From: Bacillota bacterium
GTDB taxonomy: Bacteria; Bacillota; Proteinivoracia; UBA4975; VEMY01
NCBI GenBank assembly: GCA_009711825.1
Contig: VEMY01000003.1
Location: 1 to 64,000, forward strand
DNA: 64,000 nucleotides
Reading direction: 5' to 3'
Notes under the pieces: model-generated
Told to the model about the DNA's origin: nothing
Seen by the model: only the letters and a program-made list of their open reading frames with translations
Database searches by the model: none
Program-made: the position numbers and the translations under genes
Shown here: in pieces, positions 53,278 through 64,000 of the stretch
Layout: the number at the start of each line of letters is the position of its first letter
Numbering within the stretch: position 1 is the first letter of the stretch

Positions 53278-53793
53278 CTAGCCCCGCAGTTCTTCCACGG
53301 CCTTGCCCCGGAGCCTGGCAACTTCTTCGGCGGTGCGAAGACTCTTGATTGCCTCCAGGGTAGCGCCGACCATGTTGATGGCGTTGGATGAACCCAGGGA
53401 TTTGGTGAGGATGTCGCGGACCCCTGCAGCTTCCAGAACAGCACGCACCGGTCCACCTGCGATAACACCGGTACCTTCGGAGGCAGGTTTTAAGAGCACC
53501 TGTCCGGCGCCAAACTTTCCGAGTACTTCGTGGGGAATGGTGGTACCGACAATTGGGACTTTGATCATGCTCTTCTTGGCTTCTTCGATTCCCTTGCGGA
53601 TTGCGTCGGGAACCTCGCCCGCCTTACCAAGTCCGGCGCCAACATTACCATTGCCGTCACCGACGACTACCAGGGCGCTGAAGCTGAAACGACGGCCACC
53701 CTTGACAACCTTGGCAACCCGGTTTATATTAACAACCTTTTCGGTCAGATCCATTGTGCTTGGGTCTTTTCTTGGGTCTTTTTTGGTGTTCAA
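53278..53793 (-). CDS. rpsE: 30S ribosomal protein S5
   Basis: The 171-residue protein has [20 protein letters not shown] and [15 protein letters not shown] 53793 lies six bases after GGAGGG and gives the usual charged N-tail; ATG 53754 is an alternative. Confidence 0.97.
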   Translation of the reverse strand: MNTKKDPRKDPSTMDLTEKVVNINRVAKVVKGGRRFSFSALVVVGDGNGNVGAGLGKAGEVPDAIRKGIEEAKKSMIKVPIVGTTIPHEVLGKFGAGQVLLKPASEGTGVIAGGPVRAVLEAAGVRDILTKSLGSSNAINMVGATLEAIKSLRTAEEVARLRGKAVEELRG

Positions 53794-53810
53794 GTGTTTC
53801 CCTCCTTTGC

Positions 53811-54170
53811 CTAAAACTCGAGGCCCGCTTCACGGGCTGCGTCGGCAAGTTCTTTGATGCGTCCGTGGTAGAGGTATCCGCCACGGTCAAAAACAACGTT
53901 GCTGATACCAGCTTCTTTTGCGCGTTCAGCGATGACGCGTCCGACTATGCGGGCAGCGTCCTTGTTTCCGCCGTGCTCCAAATCGGCTTTGACAGCCGGA
54001 TTCAGGGTTGAAGCCGCCACCAATGTGTTGCCTTTGGTGTCATCGATAATCTGTGCGTAGATATTTTTTGCGCTCCTGAAGACATTGAGACGTGGACGCT
54101 CAGGGGTGCCAAACAATCTTTTGCGCACCCGCAAATGTCTTTTCTTGCGCGGATTAATATTACGACCCAA
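53811..54170 (-). CDS. rplR: 50S ribosomal protein L18
   Basis: The 119-residue protein has [20 protein letters not shown] and [20 protein letters not shown], which bind 5S rRNA. It starts at TTG after AAGGAGTG. Confidence 0.97.
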   Translation of the reverse strand: MGRNINPRKKRHLRVRKRLFGTPERPRLNVFRSAKNIYAQIIDDTKGNTLVAASTLNPAVKADLEHGGNKDAARIVGRVIAERAKEAGISNVVFDRGGYLYHGRIKELADAAREAGLEF

Positions 54171-54194
54171 CCGGTTTCACTCCTTTCAGTGCTG

Positions 54195-54734
54195 CTACTT
54201 GCCGGCCTTGCCTTCCTTGCGCCGGATAGTTTCGTTCTCATATTTGATGCCTTTGCCAAGATACGGTTCCGGCTTGCGGACCGCACGAATCTCAGCGGCA
54301 ATTTGTCCGACTGTCTGCTTATGAATACCCTTGACGGTTATCTTGGTGGGCGCCGGTACTTCAAACTGAATACCTTCGGGCGCTTTTATTACCACGGGAT
54401 GGGAATAACCGACTGCAAGGTTGAGATCCTTGCCCTGCAGGGTTGCCCGATAGCCGACTCCGACCATTTCAAGATTGCGGGTATACCCTTTGGCAACGCC
54501 CTCAACCATGTTGGCCAACAGACTGCGGGACAAGCCGTGCAACGCGCGATGCTGTTTATGATCGCTGGGACGGGTAATCACAATCTGATTTTCCGCTTGC
54601 TCTATTTTCATTTCGCCGGGCAGTTTTTCGCTCAGCTGGCCCAGAGGACCTTTAACTGTAACCATATTGCCCTCGGCGATGGTAACCTGAACGCCGGCAG
54701 GTAGTTCGACCGGCTTTCTACCGATTCTGGACAT
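54195..54734 (-). CDS. rplF: 50S ribosomal protein L6
   Basis: The 179-residue protein begins [16 protein letters not shown] and ends with [20 protein letters not shown], both standard. ATG 54734 follows GGAGGTGTAGTG. Confidence 0.98.
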   Translation of the reverse strand: MSRIGRKPVELPAGVQVTIAEGNMVTVKGPLGQLSEKLPGEMKIEQAENQIVITRPSDHKQHRALHGLSRSLLANMVEGVAKGYTRNLEMVGVGYRATLQGKDLNLAVGYSHPVVIKAPEGIQFEVPAPTKITVKGIHKQTVGQIAAEIRAVRKPEPYLGKGIKYENETIRRKEGKAGK

Positions 54735-54755
54735 CACTACACCTCCGCTCTGAAG

Positions 54756-55154
54756 TTACCAAACGTAGCAAAGGACTTCGCCGCCAAGGCCGGCTGCCCG
54801 GGCCTGACGATCAACCATTACCCCTTGTGAGGTAGAAATAATCGCCACTCCCAGTCCGCCCAGAACCCGGGGGATCTCATCCTTTTTGGCATAAACCCTG
54901 AGACCGGGCTTGCTAATCCGTTTGATACCTGTAATTATTCTGCCTTTGCTGTTCTCATAGCGCAATCTGATGCGCAAAATACCTTGTTTGTTATCTTCTA
55001 CGACTTCATAGTCGCCTATATACCCTTCCGCTTTGAGAATGTCAGCCACCGCAACTTTGAGTTTGGAGGCAGGAATCTCGACGCTGGGATGCAGGGCCAT
55101 ATTCGCATTTCTGATTCTGGTCAGCATATCAGCAATTGGATCTGTCATAGTCAT
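54756..55154 (-). CDS. rpsH: 30S ribosomal protein S8
   Basis: The 132-residue protein has [17 protein letters not shown] and ends [25 protein letters not shown] 55154 follows GGAGGTTTTACCCCG; a second ATG two codons later is possible. In many bacteria S8 represses the spc operon. Confidence 0.98.
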   Translation of the reverse strand: MTMTDPIADMLTRIRNANMALHPSVEIPASKLKVAVADILKAEGYIGDYEVVEDNKQGILRIRLRYENSKGRIITGIKRISKPGLRVYAKKDEIPRVLGGLGVAIISTSQGVMVDRQARAAGLGGEVLCYVW

Positions 55155-55179
55155 CGGGGTAAAACCTCCTTTCCTAACA

Positions 55180-55365
55180 CTACCAGCTGGCTTTCTTGAC
55201 GCCGGGGATTTGACCCTTGTAGGCCAAATTACGGAAGCAGATACGGCACATACCAAACTTGCGCATATATGCGTGGGGACGACCGCAGATTTTGCAGCGG
55301 TTGTAACCCCGAACGTTAAACTTAGGGTCACGCTTTTGTTTGGCAATCATCGATTTTTTTGCCAC
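55180..55365 (-). CDS. rpsN: 30S ribosomal protein S14, zinc-binding type
   Basis: The 61-residue protein carries [20 protein letters not shown], the two Cys pairs of the zinc form, and ends PGVKKASW. This is the form typical of Gram-positive spc operons. Confidence 0.98.
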   Translation of the reverse strand: MAKKSMIAKQKRDPKFNVRGYNRCKICGRPHAYMRKFGMCRICFRNLAYKGQIPGVKKASW

Positions 55366-55389
55366 CCGTTTATTCCCTCCTTGTCGGGT

Positions 55390-55929
55390 TTATTTACTGA
55401 AGGGGACGCCAAAGGCTTTCAGCAGCTCCCGGCCCTCTTCATCAGTCTTGGCTGTAGTCACTATGACTACGTCCATACCCCGCACCCGGTCAACATTATC
55501 GTAGTTGATTTCCGGGAAGATCAGCTGTTCTTTGATGCCCAAAGTGTAGTTGCCGCGACCATCAAAGGCCTTGGGCGAAACACCGCGAAAGTCCCGCACC
55601 CGGGGCAGAGCGAGTCCCAGCAAGCGGTCGAGAAACTGGTACATCCGCTCGCCACGCAGAGTAACCTTGGTGCCGATGGACATGCCGGCCCGGATTTTGA
55701 ACCCGGCAATCGCTTTTTTTGCCTTGGTGATGACCGGCTTTTGTCCGGTGATCAAGGTCAATTCTTCGACTGCGCTGTCCAGGAACTTGGGGTTTTCCTT
55801 GGCATCGCCAACGCCCATATTCACGACGATCTTCTCTATTTTGGGGACTTCCATAACACTGGAATACTGAAATTTTTCCATTAAAGCAGGCACAATTTCC
55901 TGCTTGTATAATTCTTCAAGTCTAGCCAC
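55390..55929 (-). CDS. rplE: 50S ribosomal protein L5
   Basis: The 179-residue protein has [20 protein letters not shown] and [14 protein letters not shown] 55929 follows GGGAGGTCACAAC; the in-frame ATG 21 bases upstream is less likely. Confidence 0.97.
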   Translation of the reverse strand: MARLEELYKQEIVPALMEKFQYSSVMEVPKIEKIVVNMGVGDAKENPKFLDSAVEELTLITGQKPVITKAKKAIAGFKIRAGMSIGTKVTLRGERMYQFLDRLLGLALPRVRDFRGVSPKAFDGRGNYTLGIKEQLIFPEINYDNVDRVRGMDVVIVTTAKTDEEGRELLKAFGVPFSK

Positions 55930-55957
55930 GTTGTGACCTCCCTTCCGCATCGGTCAG

Positions 55958-56287
55958 TTACTTTTCGTTGACCTCGCCACAGTTTTTGCAGTAGCGAACC
56001 TTATCGCCGTTTTGCAGAAATTTATAGCCAACCCGGCTGGCCTCCTTGCACTTTGCACAAACGACCATTACCTTGTCGCTGTACAGAGGAGCCTCTTTTT
56101 CAAGGATACCGCCCTGGGGATTGTCACGGGTGGGACGCTGATGGCGCTTGATCATGTTTACGCCTTCCACAACCACTTTCCGCTCCCGGGGCAGAACTTC
56201 CAGAACTTTGCCGGTTTTGTTCCGGTCCTTGCCGGACATGATTTTGACTTTATCGCCTTTTTTAACGTGCAATTTGGGAACTGTCAC
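55958..56287 (-). CDS. rplX: 50S ribosomal protein L24
   Basis: The 109-residue protein has the KOW motif KGDKVKIMSGKDRNKTGKVLE, MIKRHQRPT, and a Cys-containing C-terminal half (CAKCKEASR, CKNCGE). Confidence 0.97.
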   Translation of the reverse strand: MTVPKLHVKKGDKVKIMSGKDRNKTGKVLEVLPRERKVVVEGVNMIKRHQRPTRDNPQGGILEKEAPLYSDKVMVVCAKCKEASRVGYKFLQNGDKVRYCKNCGEVNEK

Positions 56288-56306
56288 GTCTACACCTCCT
56301 TGCGGT

Positions 56307-56675
56307 CTACAGAACTTCGGGCGCCAGGGAAATTATTTTCATAAAGTCCTTTTCCCGTAACTCCCGGGCCACAGGCCCAAAAATCCTGGTTCCCCGTGGA
56401 TTTTTAGCATCATTTATGATAACCGCAGCGTTTTCATCAAACTTAATATGGGAGCCGTCCTTGCGATGAACTCCGGTCTTGGAGCGTACGATAACTGCCC
56501 GCACGACCTCACCTTTCTTGACAACCCCGCCGGGTGTTGCCTCTTTAACGGAAGCAACGATGATGTCGCCAATATTACCTGCATAGCGTTTGGAGCCGCC
56601 GAGCACCCGGATACACATGACCTTTTTGGCCCCCGAATTGTCGGCCACATTCAACATCGACTGCTGCTGAATCAT
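56307..56675 (-). CDS. rplN: 50S ribosomal protein L14
   Basis: The 122-residue protein has [20 protein letters not shown] and [20 protein letters not shown], both invariant features of L14. Confidence 0.98.
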   Translation of the reverse strand: MIQQQSMLNVADNSGAKKVMCIRVLGGSKRYAGNIGDIIVASVKEATPGGVVKKGEVVRAVIVRSKTGVHRKDGSHIKFDENAAVIINDAKNPRGTRIFGPVARELREKDFMKIISLAPEVL

Positions 56676-56705
56676 TGTCTGCCCCTCCTTTCAAGCGCTA
56701 GTAAA

Positions 56706-56963
56706 TTACTGGGCTCTTTCGAGAATTTCCACCAACCGCCAGCACTTGTCTTTGCTGAGCGGACGAGTTTCCATGATTTGAACAATATCGCCAATGTTGC
56801 ATGCATTGTTTTCGTCATGAGCTTTAATCTTCTTAGTTTGTTTAACGGTTTTGCCGTATACCGGATGGCGCAGTTGGTCTTCAACAGCTACAACTACGGT
56901 TTTGTCCATCTTGTTGCTCACAACTTTGCCGGTCCGGACTTTGCGATTGTTGCGGTCACTCAT
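56706..56963 (-). CDS. rpsQ: 30S ribosomal protein S17
   Basis: The 85-residue protein has [17 protein letters not shown] and [18 protein letters not shown], typical for S17. Confidence 0.98.
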   Translation of the reverse strand: MSDRNNRKVRTGKVVSNKMDKTVVVAVEDQLRHPVYGKTVKQTKKIKAHDENNACNIGDIVQIMETRPLSKDKCWRLVEILERAQ

Positions 56964-56988
56964 TCGACAAAAGCCTCCTTTCCGATTC

Positions 56989-57192
56989 CTATTGGGCGCC
57001 GGTGTTCAGTTCCTGCTCGCGCATAATTGTCTTAACCCGGGCGATGTCCTTGCGGACACGTCTAATCTGCATCGGGTTATCCAATTGACCGGTGGCTAAC
57101 TGAAACCGCAGGTTGAACAATTCAGTCTTGAGCTCATCCAGCCGGCGCTGCAGTTCGGTAGCGCTCAGTTCACGGATTTCTTTAGCTTTCAT
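56989..57192 (-). CDS. rpmC: 50S ribosomal protein L29
   Basis: The 67-residue two-helix protein starts [17 protein letters not shown] and has [16 protein letters not shown] 57192 overlaps the end of rplP by 11 bases; the longer frame is unlikely. Confidence 0.97.
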   Translation of the reverse strand: MKAKEIRELSATELQRRLDELKTELFNLRFQLATGQLDNPMQIRRVRKDIARVKTIMREQELNTGAQ

Positions 57193-57616
57193 GGTCTTCA
57201 CCACCCATTTCCGCACGATTTACAAACTTGGTCTTGATGGGCAGTTTGTGGGCTGCCAAACGCATGGCTTCCCGGGCGACGTCTTCAGGGACACCGGCCA
57301 GTTCAAACATAATATGACCGGGCTTGACAACGGCCACCCACTTTTCGGGAGAACCTTTACCACTACCCATCCGGGTTTCTGCCGGTTTGGCGGTGATGGG
57401 CTTGTGGGGGAATATTTTAATCCATACTTTACCGCCCCGCTTGATATAACGGGTCATCGCTACCCGGGCGGCTTCGATCTGCTGATTGGTGATCCAGGTA
57501 GGCTCCAAAGCCATCAGGCCATACTCGCCAAAGTCAACCTGATTACCGCTCTGAGCTTTTCCCCGGATACCGCCGCGATGAGGACGACGATATTTAACTC
57601 GCTTAGGGATCAACAT
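57182..57616 (-). CDS. rplP: 50S ribosomal protein L16
   Basis: The 144-residue protein starts [15 protein letters not shown] and has [19 protein letters not shown], diagnostic for L16. Confidence 0.98.
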   Translation of the reverse strand: MLIPKRVKYRRPHRGGIRGKAQSGNQVDFGEYGLMALEPTWITNQQIEAARVAMTRYIKRGGKVWIKIFPHKPITAKPAETRMGSGKGSPEKWVAVVKPGHIMFELAGVPEDVAREAMRLAAHKLPIKTKFVNRAEMGGEDHES

Positions 57617-57622
57617 GGTTGA

Positions 57623-58291
57623 TTATTCTCCTCCTTCCTCAGCACCTTGCTTCTTGGGGGCCTTGGGCAGGATTTCGCCTTTATAAATCCAAACCTTGAC
57701 GCCAATCTGGCCATAGGTTGTCTTGGCTTCGGCAAATCCGTAGTCGATATCGGCCCTGAGGGTGTGCAAAGGAACTGTGCCTTCGGTGTACCATTCGGTC
57801 CGGGACATTTCAGCGCCGCCGAGACGACCGCTGGTCATAACCCGGATACCTTTGGCGCCGGCCCGAATTGTCCGACCCATTGCCTGCTTCATAGCGCGGC
57901 GGAATGCAACACGCTTTTCCAGCTGGGCGGCAATTCCTTCGGCCACTAGTTGGGCATCAAGTTCCGCTACCCGGATTTCAATGATATTGATGTGAGTGTT
58001 CTTACCGGTAAGCGCGTCTAATTGCTTGCGCAGCTTTTCGATGCTGGAGCCACCCTTGCCGATGACAACGCCCGGCTTGGCAGTATGGACCGAAATCCGC
58101 ATCCGGTTGGCTGCACGCTCAATCTCGACCCGGGAAATGCCGGAGTTGGGCAATTGTTCGCTGATAAATTTACGAACAGCGAAGTCTTCGTGCAGGGTGT
58201 CTACAAAATCCTTGCGCTCTGCGTACCATTTGGATTCCCAATCTTTAATGATGCCGATACGCAGACCGACAGGATTGACCTTCTGTCCCAC
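57623..58291 (-). CDS. rpsC: 30S ribosomal protein S3
   Basis: The 222-residue protein begins [20 protein letters not shown] and has the KH-domain [12 protein letters not shown], plus [11 protein letters not shown]. Its start shares a base with the rplV stop. Confidence 0.98.
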   Translation of the reverse strand: MGQKVNPVGLRIGIIKDWESKWYAERKDFVDTLHEDFAVRKFISEQLPNSGISRVEIERAANRMRISVHTAKPGVVIGKGGSSIEKLRKQLDALTGKNTHINIIEIRVAELDAQLVAEGIAAQLEKRVAFRRAMKQAMGRTIRAGAKGIRVMTSGRLGGAEMSRTEWYTEGTVPLHTLRADIDYGFAEAKTTYGQIGVKVWIYKGEILPKAPKKQGAEEGGE

Positions 58292-58644
58292 TAACTATCC
58301 CTCCTTTGGTTCTCCATGTCGGCGACCACCAAAGTTATGTGGCTGGTCTTCTTGTTGATGCGGCTGGCCATGCCTCTGGCCCGGGGGCGGAAACGCTTAA
58401 GGGTTGGCCCCTGGTCGACAAAGACTTTAGCCACAAACAAATTTTCGGGATTCAATTCAAAATTATGCTCTGCGTTGGCCACTGCTGATTTCAAGACTTT
58501 CTCCACCACCGGCGAGGCAGCTTTAGGAGTGTTTCTGAGGATGGCCAGCGCATCACCCACCGCTTTGCCGCGAATCAGGTCTACAACCACGCGGACCTTG
58601 CGGGGTGCAATCCGAATATGGCGTGCACTTGCTTTAACTTGCAT
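58291..58644 (-). CDS. rplV: 50S ribosomal protein L22
   Basis: The 117-residue protein has [19 protein letters not shown] and the tunnel loop [20 protein letters not shown]. Confidence 0.98.
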   Translation of the reverse strand: MQVKASARHIRIAPRKVRVVVDLIRGKAVGDALAILRNTPKAASPVVEKVLKSAVANAEHNFELNPENLFVAKVFVDQGPTLKRFRPRARGMASRINKKTSHITLVVADMENQRRDS

Positions 58645-58663
58645 GAGATCTCCTCCTCTCTGC

Positions 58664-58948
58664 CTATTTCAGTGATGTGGACCGCTCGGTATGACTACCG
58701 TGTCCCCGGAATGTACGGGTGGGAGCGAATTCGCCTAGTTTATGGCCAACCATGTCCTCGGTTACATACACAGGAACGTGCTTGCGGCCGTCATAGACAG
58801 CAAAAGTATGACCAACAAATTCAGGGAATATCGTTGAACGGCGGGACCAGGTTTTGATAACCCGCTTTTCGCCTTTTTCGTTCATCTGCCTGACCTTTTT
58901 CAGCAGGCTCGCGTCACAAAAGGGACCTTTTTTTAGAGATCTACCCAT
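58664..58948 (-). CDS. rpsS: 30S ribosomal protein S19
   Basis: The 94-residue protein begins [18 protein letters not shown] and has the [15 protein letters not shown] ending. Confidence 0.98.
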   Translation of the reverse strand: MGRSLKKGPFCDASLLKKVRQMNEKGEKRVIKTWSRRSTIFPEFVGHTFAVYDGRKHVPVYVTEDMVGHKLGEFAPTRTFRGHGSHTERSTSLK

Positions 58949-58980
58949 CGAGATTCCTTCCCTCCTTTGGTCATGCCGTA

Positions 58981-59808
58981 TTATTTGTTACGGCGTTTGA
59001 CGATATATTGATTGGACTTTTTCTTCTTACGGGTTCTGTAACCCAGTGCCGGCTTGCCCCAGGGGCTGACCGGTGCAGGCATACCAATGGGCGCCCGGCC
59101 TTCGCCACCGCCGTGGGGGTGATCGGTCGGGTTCATGACCACACCGCGGACGGTGGGCCGCTTGCCCAGCCACCGGGAGCGCCCTGCTTTACCGATGGTG
59201 ATGTTCTCGTGGTTGATATTGCCAACCTGGCCAATGGTCGCCCGGCAGTTAACATGGATCAGGCGCACTTCGTTAGACGGGAGCCGCACGTGGGCGTAAT
59301 TGCCTTCTTTGGCCATCAGCTGGGCGCTGGCGCCGGCGGAACGTACCATCTGAGCACCTTTGCCCGGTTTAAGTTCGATATTGTGAATGACAGTACCGGT
59401 AGGCATATCCTTGAGGGCCAGACAATTGCCGACCTTGATGTCGGATCCCGGTCCGGAATGGACTTCCATGCCCACCTTGAGGTTGTTGGGGCAGATGATG
59501 TAACGCTTCTCCCCATCGGCATAATGGAGCAGGGCAATGTTGGCAGACCGGTTGGGGTCGTACTCAACAGCCGCCACCTTTGCGGGGATGCCGTCCTTAT
59601 CCCGCTTAAAGTCAATGATTCTATACTTGCGTTTATGTCCACCGCCCCGATGGCGAACCGTAATCCTGCCTTTGTTGTTGCGGCCTGAGTGCTTTTTCAG
59701 GGGCGCCAGCAGCGATTTTTCTGGTTCAGTTTTGGTGATCTCTTCAAAAGTGGAGACCGTTGCAAACCTTTTGCCTGGGGAAGTGGGTCGGAATGACTTG
59801 ATAGCCAT
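58981..59808 (-). CDS. rplB: 50S ribosomal protein L2
   Basis: The 275-residue protein has [37 protein letters not shown] and [17 protein letters not shown], typical of L2, which is needed for peptidyl transfer. Confidence 0.99.
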   Translation of the reverse strand: MAIKSFRPTSPGKRFATVSTFEEITKTEPEKSLLAPLKKHSGRNNKGRITVRHRGGGHKRKYRIIDFKRDKDGIPAKVAAVEYDPNRSANIALLHYADGEKRYIICPNNLKVGMEVHSGPGSDIKVGNCLALKDMPTGTVIHNIELKPGKGAQMVRSAGASAQLMAKEGNYAHVRLPSNEVRLIHVNCRATIGQVGNINHENITIGKAGRSRWLGKRPTVRGVVMNPTDHPHGGGEGRAPIGMPAPVSPWGKPALGYRTRKKKKSNQYIVKRRNK

Positions 59809-59851
59809 GACTCACCCTCCTTCTCGGAACTAGCTTGGTCGGATTATCGAC

Positions 59852-60136
59852 CTAGTCGAAAATTTCGATTGGTTTGGAATCGGCAGTCAGGGTCACTATC
59901 GCCTTTTTCCAGCTGGGGCGATAGCCTCTGTGTACGCCGAACCGCTTAAACTTGCCTTTGACATTGGCGATGTTTACAGCTGCAACCTTGACTTTGAACA
60001 AAGATTCGACGGCCTGTTTGACTTCAATTTTGTTGGCGTCTTTTTTGATGACAAAAGTATATTTGTTGTCAGCCATCATATCATTGGTCTTCTCTGTTAC
60101 CAGCGGGCGGATGATAATATCACGGGCGTCGCGCAT
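59852..60136 (-). CDS. rplW: 50S ribosomal protein L23
   Basis: The 94-residue protein has IIIRPLVTEKTNDMM and GKFKRFGVHRGYRPSWKKAI. It shares one base with rplD. Confidence 0.98.
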   Translation of the reverse strand: MRDARDIIIRPLVTEKTNDMMADNKYTFVIKKDANKIEVKQAVESLFKVKVAAVNIANVKGKFKRFGVHRGYRPSWKKAIVTLTADSKPIEIFD

Positions 60137-60759
60137 TATGCAAACACCTCCTCAATCCTGGCCACAGCGTCCCGGGTCACGATCAGCGTATCGCTATTGA
60201 CAATATCGTAAGTGTTAATGCTATCAGCAGAACTTGTGACCACGCCGGGAATATTGCGGGCGCTTTTGTAGACAACCGGCTCGGAACCGGCTGTAACCAA
60301 CAAAGTCTTGCCTGTTACCTGCAAGTTTTTCAGAATATCGGCAACCGCAGCTGTCTTCGGCTCGGGGATTGAGAGCTGGTCCAAAACAATCAGGTTGCTG
60401 TCGTTCACTTTAACAGTGAGCGCTGATTTTAAAGCCAGACGTCTGATTTTTTTGGGCAGACGAATCGTATAATCCCGGGGATTGGGGCCAAAGACTGTGC
60501 CGCCGCCGACCCAAATCGGTGAACGGCTGGTGCCGTGCCGGGCACGTCCGGTACCCTTTTGGCGCCAAGGTTTACGGCCACCGCCCCTGACCTCTCCGCG
60601 GGTCTTGGTGGATGCTGTTCCCCGGCGCTGGTTGGCTTGGTACGCCACCACTGCCTGATGGATTGCAGTCTGGTTAACCGGCGCTGCAAACACGGTAGCG
60701 TTTAATTCCAGTTCGCCGACCTGTTCGCCTTGTTGATTCTGTATTGCCACCTTAGGCAT
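60136..60759 (-). CDS. rplD: 50S ribosomal protein L4
   Basis: The 207-residue protein has the tunnel loop [21 protein letters not shown] and [21 protein letters not shown]4 can repress the S10 operon in some bacteria. Confidence 0.98.
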   Translation of the reverse strand: MPKVAIQNQQGEQVGELELNATVFAAPVNQTAIHQAVVAYQANQRRGTASTKTRGEVRGGGRKPWRQKGTGRARHGTSRSPIWVGGGTVFGPNPRDYTIRLPKKIRRLALKSALTVKVNDSNLIVLDQLSIPEPKTAAVADILKNLQVTGKTLLVTAGSEPVVYKSARNIPGVVTSSADSINTYDIVNSDTLIVTRDAVARIEEVFA

Positions 60760-60788
60760 CTCCTGTGTCCTCCTTTCACAAACAAGTG

Positions 60789-61415
60789 CTAAGACTTAAC
60801 GGAATTTTTAATGCGCAACAGCGCGCCTTTAATGCCAGGCATAGCGCCCTTAATTAAAAGCAAGTTGCGTTCGGCGTCCACGCGGACAATTTCCAGACCC
60901 TGAACTGTAATTTTTTCGCCGCCCATGCGACCGGGAAGCGGACGTCCTTTGAATACACGCGCGGCATCGACACCGGCCAGGGCGCCAGGTCCGCGATGAT
61001 AATGGGAACCATGGGACATCGGTCCACGATGCTGGTTATGGCGCTTGATTGAACCGGCAAAACCTTTACCCTTGGAAATCCCTGTAACGTCTACAATATC
61101 GCCGGCTTCAAATATATCGGCGGTTATTTGTTGTCCTACTTCAAATTTATTGCTGTTTTCCAGCTTGAATTCTGCCAGATGCTTCATGGCCGGCTGTCCG
61201 GCACGCTTGAAATGTCCCAATTGCGGTTTGTTCAAACGTTGTTCTTTCTGCTCTGCAAAGCCAACCTGAACAGCATCATAGCCTTCATTGGCAACGGTTT
61301 TTTTCTGGATTACGGTGCAGGGGCCAGCTTCGACGACTGTTACAGGGATAACATTGCCCTTATCGTCAAAAATCTGGGTCATCCCGACCTTCTTACCGAG
61401 AATCGCTTTATTCAT
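60789..61415 (-). CDS. rplC: 50S ribosomal protein L3
   Basis: The 208-residue protein begins NKAILGKKVGMTQIFDDKG and has RGPMSHGSHYHRGPG. ATG 61415 follows GGAGGTGGCAAGC. Confidence 0.98.
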   Translation of the reverse strand: MNKAILGKKVGMTQIFDDKGNVIPVTVVEAGPCTVIQKKTVANEGYDAVQVGFAEQKEQRLNKPQLGHFKRAGQPAMKHLAEFKLENSNKFEVGQQITADIFEAGDIVDVTGISKGKGFAGSIKRHNQHRGPMSHGSHYHRGPGALAGVDAARVFKGRPLPGRMGGEKITVQGLEIVRVDAERNLLLIKGAMPGIKGALLRIKNSVKS

Positions 61416-61448
61416 GCTTGCCACCTCCTTGAACACTGGTGAAAACTA

Positions 61449-61760
61449 TTAAAGTTTGATTTCAATGTCAACTCCCGCGGGTAGGTCCAGGCGCATCAGG
61501 GCGTCGACTGTCTTGGGTGTGGGCTCAAGGATGTCAATCAGACGCTTGTGGGTGCGCATTTCAAATTGCTCCCGGGAATCCTTATATTTGTGAACAGCCC
61601 GCAGAATTGTATACACAGACTTGTCTGTGGGCAAAGGTACAGGACCGGAAACTTTGGCGCCGGTCCGCTTGGCTGTCTCAACAATCTTCTCTGCAGATAA
61701 GTCGAGAACACTGTGATCGAAGGCCTTGAGCCGGATCCTTATTTTTTGTGTGGCAGTCAC
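61449..61760 (-). CDS. rpsJ: 30S ribosomal protein S10
   Basis: The 103-residue protein has [20 protein letters not shown] and [19 protein letters not shown], diagnostic for S10/NusE. It follows fusA by only 30 bases; tuf, which normally stands between them, is missing. Confidence 0.98.
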   Translation of the reverse strand: MTATQKIRIRLKAFDHSVLDLSAEKIVETAKRTGAKVSGPVPLPTDKSVYTILRAVHKYKDSREQFEMRTHKRLIDILEPTPKTVDALMRLDLPAGVDIEIKL

Positions 61761-61790
61761 TATTTTCCCTCCTTTTATCCCAAAAGGGCA

Positions 61791-63860
61791 CTAACTCCTG
61801 TTTGTGATTTCCTCGGCAATAGACTTGGGTACTTGTTCGTAATGGGAAAACTCCATCGAATAAATACCCCGGCCCTGGGTTCTGGAGCGCAGTTCAGTGG
61901 CGTAGCCAAACATCTCCGCCAGGGGAACAAAGGCTCTGATAACCTGTGCACCGGCAACGGGCTCCATCCCTTCGATGCGGCCACGTCGGGAGTTGATATC
62001 ACCCATGACATCTCCCATGTTTTCTTCGGGAACGGTGACCTCAACTTTCATCATTGGCTCCAACAATATCGGCTTGGCTTTGAGCATACCATTTTTAAAG
62101 GCCATGGAGCCGGCAACCTTGAAGGCAATTTCCGATGAGTCAACATCGTGGTAACTGCCGTCATAAATTGTAGCCGCCACGTCTATTACCGGAAAACCGG
62201 CCAGGGCTCCGTTTTCCATCGCTTCCTTTACACCGTTTTCTACCGCCGGAATATATTCCCGGGGCACAACGCCGCCGACAATTTTATTGTGGAACTGGAA
62301 GCCGCTACCGGGCTCAAGCGGTTCCAACTCTAACCAGACATGGCCGTACTGACCGCGGCCACCGCTCTGGCGGACAAACTTCCCTTCAGTCTGAACCGAT
62401 TGGGTAATTGTCTCTTTGTACGCCACCTGGGGCTTGCCAACATTGGCGCCCACTTTGAATTCCCGCAGCAAGCGGTCGACGATGACCTCGAGGTGTAACT
62501 CACCCATGCCTGAGATGATGGTTTGTCCGGTTTCAGCATCGGTGTATGTGCGGAAGGTTGGGTCTTCCTCGGTGAGTTTTTGCAGGGAAATCGACATCTT
62601 TTCCTGGTCGGCCTTGGTTTTGGGTTCAATGGCTACCGAGATAACAGGCTCGGGAAAAACCATAGACTCAAGAAGTACGGGGTTCTCTTCCGCACACAGA
62701 CTGTCGCCGGTGGCGGTATCCTTAAGGCCGACGGCAGCGGCAATGTCGCCGGTGCGAACCTCGTTGATTTCCTCCCTGTGATTTGCATGCATCCGCAAAA
62801 TTCTGCCGATGCGCTCTTTCTTGCCCTTAGTTGAGTTGTATACATAGCTACCGGAACGCAGCACACCAGAATAAACCCGGAAAAAGCACAGCTTGCCGAC
62901 ATAAGGGTCGGACATGATTTTAAAAGCCAATGCTGAAAACGGCTCGTCATCGGACGACTTCCGGGTTATTGGTTCTTCGGTTTTGAGATCTTTACCTTTT
63001 ATATCCGCAACCTCATGGGGAGCAGGCAACAAATCGACAACTGCGTCCAGGAGCAGCTGAACACCCTTGTTTTTGTAAGACGAACCGCAGAGTACCGGGA
63101 CCAGAGCATTGCTGAGGGTTGCGGTCCGCAGAGCGGCCATAATCTCATCAACGCTGATTTCCTCGCCCTCCAGATACTTGTCGGTAAGTGTTTCATCAAA
63201 TTCAGCGACAGCTTCTACCAGTTTTTCCCGGTATTCTTGGGCCACCTCCAAGTATTCAGCCGGAATCTGCTCTCGCCGGCTTTCGGTCCCCAAGTCATCG
63301 CTGTAAATAATCGCTTCCATGCGAACAATATCAATAATACCGGCAAATTGATCTTCGCTGCCGATGGGCAACTGAATTGGCACCGGATTGGCCTTCAGTC
63401 GCTCGTGAATCATATTGACAACCCGGTTGAAATCAGCACCGGTGATGTCCATTTTGTTTACGTAGGCAATCCGCGGCACCTGATACTTGTCAGCCTGCCG
63501 CCAGACGGTCTCCGACTGTGGTTCAACACCGCCTTTGGCACAAAATACACCGATGGCGCCATCCAACACCCGGAGGGAACGCTCGACCTCAACAGTAAAG
63601 TCAACGTGTCCTGGTGTGTCGATAATGTTTATTCGATGCCCTTGCCAGTGAGCCGTTGTAGCCGCTGAGGTAATGGTAATTCCCCGCTCCTGTTCCTGAA
63701 CCATCCAGTCCATTGTGGCGGCGCCGTCATGGGTTTCACCAAGCTTGTGGACACGACCGGTATAGAACAGAATCCGTTCGGTTGTAGTGGTTTTGCCAGC
63801 ATCGATGTGAGCCATAATTCCAATATTGCGTGTCTTTTCTAATGGGAATTCCCTTGCCAT
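61791..63860 (-). CDS. fusA: translation elongation factor G
   Basis: This 689-residue GTPase drives ribosomal translocation. G1 is [13 protein letters not shown]3 is DTPGHVDF and G4 is YVNKMD. Domain IV ([16 protein letters not shown]) is present. Length is normal for EF-G. Confidence 0.99.
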   Translation of the reverse strand: MAREFPLEKTRNIGIMAHIDAGKTTTTERILFYTGRVHKLGETHDGAATMDWMVQEQERGITITSAATTAHWQGHRINIIDTPGHVDFTVEVERSLRVLDGAIGVFCAKGGVEPQSETVWRQADKYQVPRIAYVNKMDITGADFNRVVNMIHERLKANPVPIQLPIGSEDQFAGIIDIVRMEAIIYSDDLGTESRREQIPAEYLEVAQEYREKLVEAVAEFDETLTDKYLEGEEISVDEIMAALRTATLSNALVPVLCGSSYKNKGVQLLLDAVVDLLPAPHEVADIKGKDLKTEEPITRKSSDDEPFSALAFKIMSDPYVGKLCFFRVYSGVLRSGSYVYNSTKGKKERIGRILRMHANHREEINEVRTGDIAAAVGLKDTATGDSLCAEENPVLLESMVFPEPVISVAIEPKTKADQEKMSISLQKLTEEDPTFRTYTDAETGQTIISGMGELHLEVIVDRLLREFKVGANVGKPQVAYKETITQSVQTEGKFVRQSGGRGQYGHVWLELEPLEPGSGFQFHNKIVGGVVPREYIPAVENGVKEAMENGALAGFPVIDVAATIYDGSYHDVDSSEIAFKVAGSMAFKNGMLKAKPILLEPMMKVEVTVPEENMGDVMGDINSRRGRIEGMEPVAGAQVIRAFVPLAEMFGYATELRSRTQGRGIYSMEFSHYEQVPKSIAEEITNRS

Positions 63861-63896
63861 GTAAACTCCCTCCTTCCTGTGGGTGTAATAAATGTT

Positions 63897-64000
<104 letters not shown>

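Overview
The window looks like a chromosomal segment of an anaerobic, amino-acid-fermenting, endospore-forming member of the Bacillota (Clostridia-like; a Dethiobacter-type lineage is plausible, but I cannot name a species from sequence alone). The reasons are the Gram-positive order of the S10/spc/alpha ribosomal gene cluster, strong GGAGG ribosome binding sites with frequent GTG/TTG starts, a glmS ribozyme, cwlD and cotF sporulation genes, and a complete arginine/ornithine (Stickland-type) fermentation cluster. Most genes are on the minus strand.

Layout. Positions 1-3,900 (plus strand): a tiny self-contained 22-codon gene with its own promoter and terminator, a HAD phosphatase, and an XRE regulator with a NatAB-like ABC exporter. 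Positions 3,875-13,511 (minus): small damaged membrane-protein genes, a cardiolipin-synthase-like enzyme, and the operon tldD-pmbA-cdaA-glmM-glmS, with a glmS ribozyme ahead of glmS and no cdaR. Positions 13,600-15,450: an encapsulin/encapsulated-ferritin iron-storage pair. Positions 15,576-30,600: one long minus-strand catabolic cluster, ord-ortA-ortB-oraS-oraE-mutL-like-orr-amrBA-amrS-arcC-arcB-arcA-GTPase. It would convert arginine to ornithine with ATP gain, then ornithine through D-ornithine and 2,4-diaminopentanoate to acetyl-CoA and alanine. A sigma-54 promoter precedes ord, and a RocR-like sigma-54 activator is encoded at 36,975-38,609.

Positions 30,600-42,200 are more accessory: a Phd-Uma2 fusion framed by inverted repeats, a large catalase, an AT-rich secreted-peptide/ABC transporter pair, the sigma-54 activator, cwlD, cotF, and a deletion scar joining a patatin gene to a flavoprotein gene. 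Positions 42,237-64,000 (minus) hold fusA, the S10-spc-alpha cluster, the ecfA1-ecfA2-ecfT energy-coupling module, truA and rplM-rpsI; the end of rpsG runs off the right edge. tuf is absent from its usual place after fusA.

A family of short palindromic repeats with the core GAACCGTCC occurs between genes, usually as inverted pairs. Other points of interest are the sigma-54 link between activator and ornithine operon, the AmmeMemoRadiSam genes inside the fermentation operon (with an in-frame amber codon in amrS), a tandem two-hairpin RNA-like element between arcA and the GTPase gene, and the secreted-peptide/ABC locus. All gene names rest on my reading of motifs and gene order; no database search was possible.
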